From Chlorella sorokiniana (lineage: Eukaryota > Chlorophyta > Trebouxiophyceae > Chlorellales > Chlorellaceae), in assembly GCA_025917655.1 (NCBI GenBank), contig CP084610.1, positions 62,001-126,000 of the forward strand: a stretch of 64,000 nt of DNA, written 5' to 3'. The notes below the pieces were generated by a model, which had not been told where the DNA came from, made no database searches, and saw nothing but the letters and a program-made list of their open reading frames with translations. Positions 9,827 through 19,947 of this stretch are shown here, piece by piece. Both the position numbers and the translations under genes were made by a program. Positions within the stretch are counted from its first letter, which is position 1. Every line of letters starts with the position of its first letter.

Positions 9827-12800
9827 TCATGGAGCCGTCGCTGGCGGAGGCGGCGGCAGCGCCGGCCGCGGGGGCTTGTAGGTGGAGCCTGCAGGGCGGG
9901 GCGGAGTACAAGCGAGCTGAGCGATGAGAAATGCGCGGCAGCACGCGCTGCATGGCTGATGCTGGAACAGGCTCCAAGGCTTGGCGCTTGGCAGGCATGG
10001 CGGGAGAGAGGGGCTGCAGTGGCGGCGCTCACCCAGCAGGCCGCCCGTGGGCAGCGGCAGCGGCTTGAGGACGGTGAGGTACACGTCCAGCCACTCGCCG
10101 TACGTCGGTACCGCAACCTGCGGTACAACAGGGATAGCATCGCAAGTCAGGTTCCAAGATGGATGCATGCAAGCCTTGAGCGGTGGGCAGCGGGGGTCAG
10201 CAGGGCCAGGCACGATGCCGGCGGGGGCGGCAGCTGGGGCCTCACATGGTGCGGCTTGTAGGGGGCGCGCTGCGCGACGCGTATGCGCATGTAGGGCAGG
10301 GAAATGATGACGCCCGCGGGCTGCCCGTTCTTGATGGGCGTCGCCTGCAGTGGGGGCGTTGCAAGGGGCAGGGGAGGGTGAGCTGGGCGGGCAGCAGCGG
10401 TCGTGGTGCACGTGTGCTGACGCCCGCCGATTCGCGCGGCGGCAGCGCCGCATGGCAGAGGAGCCGCAGGGCGGCAAGCGCTGTGGTGAGAATGCATCGA
10501 AGCTTTGGGGGTGTGCACCCACCTGCACGATGATGTCCCCAATCTTCACAGTCTGCAGGGCCGCCACCGGCTTGCCCTGTGCGAGGACTGCGAGCGAGCG
10601 GGGTGGGGAGGCAGGGAGGGTGCACAGCTGTGAGACGCCGATACAAAAGGCACCCCAGGTCTGCGCCATTCGCCAGCAGCCAGGTCCTGGCATCGGGTGC
10701 GCCGCAGGAAGCGCCACAAGCCGCGACTCTCAGAGTGACCGGCCTCCCCCTTAAGAGCTCACCCCGCAGCACCCAGCGCCCGTTCTTCTGCTGCACCAGG
10801 GTGGCGCTCGTGCCGGCGCCCCTGCGGGTCAGCTGGATGGCGCGGATGAAGGTAGCTGTGCCCCTGAGGCCGCCCGCGCCAAAGGTGGAGGTGAGCACGG
10901 TGCCGTTGCCGTCGGTGTACAGGGTGTAGGTCTTGCCGGGCTCTCCGGTGAACAGGTTCCAGCGGCCGCCTGAGGAGGGCAGGGCAGCACGACGTGCGAA
11001 AGGAGTCAGGCACATCAACAAGGAAATGCATGGGTAAAGGTCGGCGGTAGGAAACGCATCCCAGGCAGCAGGCAGGGCAGGCAGCGGGTCGGCGGCCAGG
11101 CACTGAGCGGTCCAGTAGCTGGGGTGGGGGGCCAGACAGGCGCAGCCAACCCCCTTCAGAAACTCACCCTTGTGGTCAAAGCCAATCCAGTGAGGGTCGC
11201 CAACGATGGCAGCTTCCGCTGGAGGCGGCCTCTTGCCGCCGCCGCCTCCACCGCCGCCGCCGCCGCGCGGCGGCGGGCGCGGCTTGGGCTTGGGCTTGGG
11301 CGGGGAGGCTTGGGCCGCGGCTTGGGCTTGGGTGGCGGCGGGCGCGGCTTGGGCTTGGGAGGCGGCGGGCGCGGCTTGGGCTTGGGAGGCGGCGGGCGCG
11401 GCTTGGGCTTGGGCGGGGAGGCTTGGGCCGAGGCTTGGGCTTGGGCGGCGGCGGGCGCGGCTTGGGCTTGGGGGAGGCGGGCGCGGCTTGGGCTTGGGCG
11501 GCGGCGGGCGCGGCTTGGGCTTGGGGGAGGCGGGCGCGGCTTGGGCTTGGGGCGGCGGCGGGCGCGGCTTGGCTTGGGCGGCGGCGGGCGCGGCTTGGGC
11601 TTAGGCGGCGGCGGGCGCGGCTTAGGTTGGGGGAGGACGGCACCACCACCCAGCGGTGGCTGCGGTGGCTTCGGCTTTGGCGGAGGAGGGCTTGGCTTTG
11701 GCTTTGGAGGCGGAGGGCTTGGCTTGGGCTTGGGAGGCGGAGGGCTTGGCTTGGGCTTGGGAGGCGGAGGGCTTGGCTTGGGCTTGGGAGGCGGAGGGCT
11801 TGGCTTGGGCTTGGGAGGCGGAGGGCTTGGCTTGGGCTTGGGAGGCGGAGGGCTTGGCTTGGGCTTGGGAGGCGGAGGGCTTGGCTTGGGCTTGGGAGGC
11901 GGAGGGCTTGGCTTGGGCTTGGGAGGCGGAGGGCTTGGCTTGGGCCTGGGAGGGGAGGGCTTGGCAGGCGGAGGCGGAGTGGGAGGTGGCTTAGGAGGCG
12001 GTGGGCTGACACCGCCGCCACCGAGCGGCGGAAGTGGAGGTTGTGGTGAAGGTGGCGGGAGGGGGCGGTGGGCTGGGAGGCGGAGAGGGTGGAGGGCTTG
12101 GAGGAGGGGAAGGAGGTGGGCTGGGCGGCGGGGAGGGGGGCGGTGGGGTGGGCGGCGGGGGGGGGCGGTGGGCTGGGAGGAGGTGATGGAGGGGGCTGGG
12201 CGGAGGGGAAGGAGGTGGGCTGGGTGGCGGGGAGGGGGTGGTGGGCTGGGAGGAGGTGATGGAGGGGGCTGGGCGGAGGGGAAGGAGGTGGGCTGGGTGG
12301 CGGAGAGGGGGCGGTGGGCTGGGAGGCGGAGAGGGTGGAGGGCTGGGTGGAGGGGAAGGCGGTGGGCTGGGTGGCGGGGAGGGTGGAGGGGGTTGGGCGG
12401 CGGGGAGGGAGGAGGGCTGGGAGGAGGGGAAGGAGGTGGGCTGGGTGGCGGGGAGGGGGTGGTGGGCTGGGAGGAGGTGATGGAGGGGGCTGGGCGGAGG
12501 GGAAGGAGGTGGGCTGGGAGGCGGAGAGGGTGGAGGGCTGGGTGGAGGGGAAGGCGGTGGGCTGGGCGGCGGGGAGGGTGGAGGGGGTTGGGCGGCGGGG
12601 AGGGAGGAGGGCTGGGCGGAGGGGAAGGAGGTGGGCTGGGTGGCGGGGAGGGGGTGGTGGGCTGGGAGGAGGTGATGGAGGGGGCTGGGCGGAGGGGAAG
12701 GAGGTGGGCTGGGTGGCGGGGAGGGGGCGGTGGGCTGGGAGGCGGAGAGGGTGGAGGGCTGGGTGGAGGGGAAGGCGGTGGGCTGGGTGGCGGGGAGGGT

Positions 12801-15800
12801 GGAGGAGGGCTGGGTGGAGGAGAGGGTGGAGGGCTGGGAGGAGGGGAAGGCGGTGGGCTGGGTGGCGGGGAGGGTGGAGGTGGGCTGGGTGGCAGAGAGG
12901 GTGGAGGGCTGGGAGGAGGGGAAGGAGGTGGGCTGGGTGGCGGGGAGGGGGTGGTGGGCTGGGAGGAGGTGATGGAGGGGGCTGGGCGGAGGGGAAGGAG
13001 GTGGGCTGGGTGGCGGGAAGGGGGCGGTGGGATGGGAGGCGGAGAGGGTGGAGGGCTGGGTGGAGGGGAAGGCGGTGGGCTGGGCGGCGGGGAGGGTGGA
13101 GGGGGTTGGGCGGCGGGGAGGGAGGAGGGCTGGGAGGAGGGGAAGGAGGTGGGCTGGGTGGCGGGGAGGGGGCGGTGGGCTGGGAGGAGGTGATGGAGGG
13201 GGCTGGGCGGAGGGGAAGGAGGTGGGCTGGGTGGCGGGGAGGGGGGCGGTGGGCTGGGAGGCGGAGAGGGTGGAGGGCTGGGTGGAGGGGAAGGCGGTGG
13301 GCTGGGTGGCGGGGAGGGTGGAGGAGGGCTGGGTGGAGGAGAGGGTGGAGGGCTGGGAGGAGGGGAAGGCGGTGGGCTGGGTGGCGGGGAGGGTGGAGGT
13401 GGGCTGGGTGGCGGATATGAAGGAGGGCTGGGAGGAGGGGAAGGAGGTGGGCTGGGTGGCGGGAGGGGGCGGTGGGCTGGGAGGCGGAGAGGGAGGAGGG
13501 CTGGGCGGCGGAGAGGGGGTGGGCTGGGTGGCGGCGATGGCGGAGGGCTGGGCGGCGGAGAGGGGGTGGGCTGGGTGGCGGGGAGGGCGGAGGGGGCTGG
13601 GTGGTGGAGAGGGTGGAGGTCTGGGTGGCGGAGAAGGAGGTGGGCTGGGTGGCGGGGAGGGCGGAGGCGGGCTGGGTGGCGGGGAAGGTGGAGGGCTGGG
13701 AGGCGGAGAAGGAGGGGGCTGGGTGGCGGGGAGGGCGGAGGAGGGCTGGGAGGAGGGCTGGGAGGCGGAGGGGAGGGAGGGGGCTGGGTGGAGGGGGCTG
13801 GGCGGCGGGCTGGGAGGAGGCGGCGAAGGCGGGGGCTGGGTGGAGGAGGGCTGACGCCGCCACCAGCTATGGGCGGGCGAGGCGGGGGTGGGGAGGGTGG
13901 GGGCGAAGGTGGCGGGAGCAGAGATCCAGCGGGATGGTCCACTCGCACACCGACGACGTCGAACCCTCACACTTCTTGCCGCCGTCGCCGCCGCAGCAGA
14001 ACTGGTTCCTGTCGCCGCAGTCAAAGTGCCGGCCAGGTTCCCATCGTGGACCTGGACAGTGATGGAAGCTGTGCCAGCTGGGACGATGTAGGTGGCCGTC
14101 CTCAGCTCATCGCACTTCTCCTTGTCGTCGTCGACAACGGGGTGCCACTGAACGCAGTGCAGCTGTCCAGTTCGCAGAAGGCTGCGGCGCCGCCGCCGGT
14201 GGTGGTCGCGCCGCGGCAGCACGCCCAGCTGATGTCCTCGTCCTTCTTGCAGTCAGAGAAATCAATGGTGACCTTCAGATTGCCGTTTGGCAGGGTTGTG
14301 ACGGAAGGGCAGCCGTAGCAGGCAGGGGAGCAAGAGAACTTGCAAGACTGGGGCGGCGGTGGGAAGGAGGCGGGGGTTGGGCGGCGGGGAGGGAGGAGGT
14401 CTGGGGGAGGGGAAGGAGGGGGCTGGGTGGCGGGGAGGGTGGAGGGGGCTGGGGGGAGGAGAGGGAGGAGGGCTGGGGGAGGAGAGGGAGGTGGGCTGGG
14501 GGAGGAGAGGGTGGAGGTCTGGGTGGAGGAGAAGGAGGTGGGCTGGGTGGCGGAGAGGGTGGAGGTCTGGGTGGAGGGGAAGGAGGTGGGCTGGGTGGGG
14601 GAGGGCGGAGGGGGCTGGGTGGCGGCGATGGTGGAGGGCTGGGCGGCGGAGAGGGGGTGGGCTGGGTGGCGGCGATGGCGGAGGGCTGGGCGGCGGAGAG
14701 GGGGTGGGCTGGGTGGCGGGGAGGGCGGAGGGGGCTGGGTGGTGGAGAGGGTGGAGGTCTGGGTGGCGGAGAAGGAGGTGGGCTGGGTGGCGGGGAGGGC
14801 GGAGGCGGGCTGGGTGGCGGGGAAGGTGGAGGGCTGGGAGGCGGAGAAGGAGGGGGCTGGGTGGCGGGGAGGGCGGAGGAGGGCTGGGAGGAGGGCTGGG
14901 AGGCGGAGGGGAGGGAGGGGGCTGGGTGGAGGGGGCTGGGCGGCGGGCTGGGAGGAGGCGGCGAAGGCGGGGGGCTGGGTGGAGGAGGGCTGACGCCGCC
15001 ACCAGCTATGGGCGGGCGAGGCGGGGGTGGGGAGGGTGGGGGCGAAGGTGGCGGGGAGCAGAGATCCAGCGGGATGGTCCACTCGCACACCGACGACGTC
15101 GAACCCTCACACTTCTTGCCGCCGTCGCCGCCGCAGCAGAACTGGTTCCTGTCGCCGCAGTCAAAAGTGCCGGCCAGGTTCCCATCGTGGACCTGGACAG
15201 TGATGGAAGCTGTGCCAGCTGGGACGATGTAGGTGGCCGTCCTCAGCTCATCGCACTTCTCCTTGTCGTCGTCGACAACGGGGGTGCCACTGAACGCAGT
15301 GCAGCTGTCCAGTTCGCAGAAGGCTGCGGCGCCGCCGCCGGTGGTGGTCGCGCCGCGGCAGCACGCCCAGCTGATGTCCTCGTCCTTCTTGCAGTCAGAG
15401 AAATCAATGGTGACCTTCAGATTGCCGTTTGGCAGGGTTGTGACGGAAGGGCAGCCGTAGCAGGCAGGGGAGCAAGAGAACTTGCAAGACTGGGGCGGCG
15501 GTGGGAAGGGAGGCGGGGGTTGGGCGGCGGGGAGGGAGGAGGTCTGGGGGGGGAGAGGGAGGAGGGCTGGGGGGAGGAGAGGGAGGGGGCTGGGTGGCGG
15601 AGAGGGCGGAGGGCTGGGGGGAGGAGAGGGAGGGGGCTGGGTGGCGGAGAGGGTGGAGGTCTGGGTGGAGGGGAAGGAGGTGGGCTGGGTGGGGGAGGGC
15701 GGAGGGGGCTGGGTGGCGGCGATGGTGGAGGGCTGGGCGGCGGAGAGGGGGTGGGCTGGGTGGCGGCGATGGCGGAGGGCTGGGCGGCGGAGAGGGGGTG

Positions 15801-18800
15801 GGCTGGGTGGCGGGGAGGGCGGAGGGGGCTGGGTGGTGGAGAGGGTGGAGGTCTGGGTGGCGGAGAAGGAGGTGGGCTGGGTGGCGGGGAGGGCGGAGGC
15901 GGGCTGGGTGGCGGGGAAGGTGGAGGGCTGGGAGGCGGAGAAGGAGGGGGCTGGGTGGCGGGGAGGGCGGAGGAGGGCTGGGAGGAGGGCTGGGAGGCGG
16001 AGGGGAGGGAGGGGGCTGGGTGGAGGGGGCTGGGCGGCGGGCTGGGAGGAGGCGGCGAAGGCGGGGGCTGGGTGGAGGAGGGCTGACGCCGCCACCAGCT
16101 ATGGGCGGGCGAGGCGGGGGTGGGGAGGGTGGGGGCGAAGGTGGCGGGGAGCAGAGATCCAGCGGGATGGTCCACTCGCACACCGACGACGCCGAACCCT
16201 CACACTTCTTGCCGCCGTCGCCGCCGCAGCAGAACTGGTTCCTGTCGCCGCAGTCATAAGTGCCGGCCAGGTTCCCATCGTGGACCTGGACAGTGATGGA
16301 AGCTGTGCCAGCTGGGACGATGTAGGTGGCCGTCCTCAGCTCATCGCACTTCTCCTTGTCGTCGTCGACAACGGGGGTGCCACTGAACGCAGTGCAGCTG
16401 TCCAGTTCGCAGAAGGCTGCGGCGCCGCCGCCGGTGGTGGTCGCGCGCCGCGGCAGCACGCCCAGCTGATGTCCTCGTCCTTCTTGCAGTCAGAGAAATC
16501 AATGGTGACCTTCAGATTGCCGTTTGGCAGGGTTGTGACGGAAGGGCAGCCGTAGCAGGCAGGGGAGCAAGAGAACTTGCAAGACTGGGGCGGCGGTGGG
16601 AAGGGAGGCGGGGGTTGGGCGGCGGGGAGGGAGGAGGTCTGGGGGAGGGGAAGGAGGGGGCTGGGTGGCGGGGAGGGTGGAGGGGGCTGGGGGGAGGAGA
16701 GGGAGGAGGGCTGGGGGAGGAGAGGGAGGTGGGCTGGGGGGTGGGGAGGGCGGAGGGCGGGGGCGGCGGAGAAGGAGGCGGGCTGGGTGGCGGAGAGGGT
16801 GGAGGTCTGGGTGGAGGCGAAGGAGGTGGGCTGGGTGGGGGGGGAGGGTGGAGGTCTGGGTGGAGGGGAAGGAGGTGGGCTGGGTGGGGGAGGGCGGAGG
16901 GGGCTGGGTGGCGGCGATGGCGGAGGGCTGGGCGGCGGAGAGGGGGTGGGCTGGGTGGCGGGGAGGGCGGAGGGGGCTGGGTGGTGGAGAGGGTGGAGGT
17001 CTGGGTGGCGGAGAAGGAGGTGGGCTGGGTGGCGGGGAGGGCGGAGGCGGGCTGGTGGCGGGGAAGGTGGAGGGCTGGGAGGCGGAGAAGGAGGGGGCTG
17101 GGTGGCGGGGAGGGCGGAGGAGGGCTGGGAGGAGGGCTGGGAGGCGGAGGGGAGGGAGGGGGCTGGGTGGAGGGGGCTGGGCGGCGGGCTGGGAGGAGGC
17201 GGCGAAGGCGGGGGCTGGGTGGAGGAGGGCTGACGCCGCCACCAGCTATGGGCGGGCGAGGCGGGGGTGGGGAGGGTGGGGGCGAAGGTGGCGGGGAGCA
17301 GAGATCCAGCGGGATGGTCCACTCGCACACCGACGACGTCGAACCCTCACACTTCTTGCCGCCGTCGCCGCCGCAGCAGAACTGGTTCCTGTCGCCGCAG
17401 TCAAAAGTGCCGGCCAGGTTCCCATCGTGGACCTGGACAGTGATGGAAGCTGTGCCAGCTGGGACGATGTAGGTGGCCGTCCTCAGCTCATCGCACTTCT
17501 CCTTGTCGTCGTCGACAACGGGGGTGCCACTGAACGCAGTGCAGCTGTCCAGTTCGCGCAGAAGGCTGCGGCGCCGCCGCCAGTGGTGGTCGCGCCGCGG
17601 CAGCACGCCCAGCTGATGTCCTCGTCCTTCTTGCAGTCAGAGAAATCAATGGTGACCTTCAGATTGCCGTTTGGCAGGGTTGTGACGGAAGGGCAGCCGT
17701 AGCAGGCAGGGGAGCAAGAGAACTTGCAAGACTGGGGCGGCGGTGGGAAGGGAGGCGGGGGTTGGGCGGCGGGGAGGGAGGAGGTCTGGGGGAGGGGAAG
17801 GAGGGGGCTGGGTGGCGGGGAGGGTGGAGGTCTGGGGGAGGAGAGGGAGGGGGCTGGGGGAGGAGAGGGTGGAGGTCTGGGCGGCGGGGAAGGCGGAGGG
17901 CGGGGCGGCGGAGAAGGAGGTGGCCTGGGAGGAGGGGAGGGTGGAGGGCGGGGCGGCGGAGACGGAGGGAGGGAGGGCGGAGGGGGCTGGGCGGGGGGGA
18001 GGGTGGAGGTCTGGGGGAGGAGAGGGAGGAGGGCTGGGGGAAGGAGAGGGTGGAGGTCTGGGCGGCGGAGAAGGAGGCGGCCTGGGAGGGGGGATGGGGG
18101 GGCGGGGCTGACGCCGCCACCGGCAATCGGCGGGCGAGGCGGCGGCGGCGATGGTGGCGGCGATGGCGGCGGCGGCGATGGCAGCACCGGGCAGCTGGAC
18201 AGGCTGATCGTCTGCTCGCAAACGCCGGAGGCAGCGCAGCTGGAGCCGGAGCCGCCGCAGCAGTTGTTGCTGCCGCAGTTGATGTTACCCGCCCGGCGCG
18301 CCGTCGTGCGTCTGGATTTTGAGAGAGGTGGCGCCGTCTGGGACGGTGAAGGTGGCGGTCCGCACGCCGTTGCACTTCTCCTTGCCGTACTCGTAGGTGG
18401 GGGTGCCGCTGTAGCGGGTGCACCCGCCCGTGTTCAGCTGGCAGCTGAGCGACGTGCCGCCCCTTTGGGCGCCCGGCAGCACATCCAGCTGATGTCGTCG
18501 TTCTTGCAGTCGGAGACGTCGATGGTGACCTCGCGGTTGGTGCCGCCGTCCACCAGGCGGGCGCCGGTGCATTTGGCGCAGTTGTCGCTGCAGTCGTAGG
18601 CACAGCTTGGTCTGGAGGCCACCGACGACTCAGCTGCGGTGGTGCAGGGAGGTGGGGGCCCAGGGGCAGGGGCGGTCACAGCTCCGCCGGCCAACGTGTG
18701 GGTGCTGAGCGGCGGGCGGCGGTCACGCAGCTGCTGGCCAGCCAGCCGTCCTCGGCGACCACCGCGGTATTGCCGCGGGGGTGGCAGCCCGCCCCCACGC

Positions 18801-19125
18801 TGGGTGCCGCCGCGCCTCACCTGCTGCGAACTCCGTTGAGAATTGGGTGTCCTGAGCTTGCACGAAGTGGGCAGCTGCAGTGGAAGGGGACGGAGGACGC
18901 TTAGTGACTGCTTCTATAGGGGCGCAGCAAGGGCACCTGCGCTTCACACATGCTTGCGGTTGTTGCTGACAGCGAGCCTGGGGGCCCGAAGGCCCCGCGC
19001 CCCAAGGCCGAGCGGCCATGACTGGCCGGGGCAAGTGGCATGTTTAAGCTCCCATACCGCTTCCACACCCTCCAGTCAGCTATCTCACCGATAATAACAA
19101 GCCCCAGCAGCGCCCAGGCGCGCAT
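9827..19125 (-). CDS. Giant secreted proline-rich wall glycoprotein: five Cys-rich modules plus a GDPH (root-cap/VWD-like) domain
   Basis: A secreted extracellular-matrix or cell-wall hydroxyproline-rich glycoprotein. Exons: 19125-19089 and 18874-18821 join in frame to give a signal peptide (MRAWALLGLVII, then AAHFVQAQ); one huge exon 18633-11168; then about 10969-10763, 10587-10523, 10344-10246, 10117-10033 and about 9888-9827. Cys-rich module 1 (18607-18180) holds CAYDCSDNCAKC and DISWMCC. Modules 2 to 5 (17728-17296, 16579-16149, 15486-15056, 14345-13916) share CKFSCSPACYGCPS, DISWACCRG, TATYIVPAGTASITVQVHDG and VCEWTIPLDLC. Linkers are rich in SPPPP, then KPKPSPPPP. The C-terminus opens with GDPHWIGFDHKG and GEPGKTYTLYTD across a splice junction, as in plant root-cap proteins and VWD-type domains. 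The big exon changes frame at several places, often homopolymers. The Cys module is not one I can name. Confidence 0.75.
11285..11640 (-). repeat. Lys/Arg-Pro-rich repeat (KPKPRPPPP type) in the wall glycoprotein
   Basis: Irregular repeats reading KPKPRPPPP on the minus strand, just before the GDPH domain. Basic, proline-rich sequence of this kind is common in extensin-like proteins and could bind acidic wall polysaccharides; that role is inference. Confidence 0.65.
11700..11960 (-). repeat. 27-bp tandem repeat encoding PKPKPSPPP, about nine copies
   Basis: A 27-base unit (on the plus strand ggcggagggcttggcttggg plus seven bases) repeats with almost no change. On the minus strand each unit encodes nine residues, PKPKPSPPP. 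The near-perfect identity points to recent slippage or unequal exchange. It lies in the large exon of the wall glycoprotein gene. Confidence 0.85.
12040..13860 (-). repeat. Proline-rich (SPPPP)n linker region of the wall glycoprotein
   Basis: About 1.8 kb of plus-strand G-rich sequence whose minus strand encodes SPPPSPPPSPPPP-type repeats. Longer blocks recur, for example the segment containing ggaggtgatggagggggctg at about 12178, 12251, 12474, 12667, 12967 and 13187. The reading frame that gives SPPPP alternates along the stretch, so either the assembly has indels or part of the array is not SPPPP in the protein. Confidence 0.75.
13850..17760 (-). repeat. Tandem array of about 1.1-kb units (Cys module plus proline-rich linker)
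   Basis: The same landmark (gagatccagcgggatgg) occurs at 13921, 15061, 16154 and 17301, giving unit lengths of 1140, 1093 and 1147 bases. Each unit carries one Cys-rich module and its linker. Module sequences differ mainly by one- or two-base indels; linkers differ by gain or loss of short proline-repeat blocks. This is a recent intragenic amplification within a single exon. Module 1 at 18180-18607 is clearly older and more diverged. Confidence 0.9.
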
Positions 19126-19947
19126 GGCAGACGCGGCGCCGCCTATTGGCGCCATCACTGCTCGGACGGCATTCAATGTTTACTCGGGCAGCTATCAGTG
19201 AGCTTTTGACGGTCAGCAATGGTCCAATCATGTGGACAGCGAACAGGTTCAATAGCCGCTCAATAGCCAGCCACGTCATCACCGTCCTCGGCTTGTCGCT
19301 GCCCCTCGCGCGTGGATTGTATTCAAGTGCTCCTCGGCCAGAACACGCTTGATAGGGGATGTTTACAAGTAAACCCAAGCCCATATCAGTCGGAAGTGCC
19401 TTGAGGGTGAACTCCAAGTCCTGGAGCGCAGCCTCTGGCACAGGCAGGGCCGGATGATGGCGGCAGGTTGCCATTGATAACCGTGCCAAGGTTTCAAGTG
19501 CAATTTCGAAGCATGGACTGGCAGCTCTCCCTCTTGGGGCCCCCCGGGGCACGGGCCTGCCCGTGCACCTTCCTTGGGGCCAGGGGCTGGTGACACGAAA
19601 CACTGATGACCCCACTCACGCTTCGACTGCTAAATGAAAGCAAGGGGCCGCGGTGCTGGTCAAGGGCAGAGGCCCCTGCACGAACTGTGGTTACTCCGAC
19701 TTTTTGTATAATGCACAGTGTCACGAAGCAGAACACGACATGTCTATTCTTTCAAACAACGCCGGGAATGACTGCAAACAACGTTGGGCGGCGGCTGACG
19801 TTGGGGCGGCCGCTGACGGCGCACGCAACCGCGACCCGCGACCGGCTGGGTGGTAATGCCCCTTCATGCACCGACACCACCTCCACCGGGCACACGGTTG
19901 CAGAATGCGGCATGGGCAGCGCCCTGAGTTGCGCCGCGCCGCCGCTG
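19126..19947. other. Intergenic region between wall glycoprotein and GIY-YIG/NFU genes
   Basis: Contains the promoter and 5' UTR of the wall glycoprotein gene on the right of its ATG at 19125, and the 3' UTR of the NFU gene. It is less GC-rich than the flanks. No TATA box is evident close to 19125 on the minus strand, and no additional gene is supported. Confidence 0.4.
19372..19376 (-). promoter_or_regulatory. Candidate TGTAA poly(A) signal for the GIY-YIG/NFU gene
   Basis: TGTAA on the minus strand, about 570 bases beyond the NFU stop codon. TGTAA is the usual poly(A) signal of green algae. The distance is long but possible; no nearer copy was seen. Confidence 0.35.

Noticed and set aside
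13850-17760. CRISPR-like or satellite array
   Set aside because: Units are about 1.1 kb, coding, and in a eukaryotic gene; there are no short identical repeats with unique spacers.
11124-18600. Long plus-strand Gly-rich frames over the wall glycoprotein gene
   Set aside because: Antisense shadows of the minus-strand proline-rich exon, which has a signal peptide, Cys modules and spliced C-terminal domain in a consistent order.
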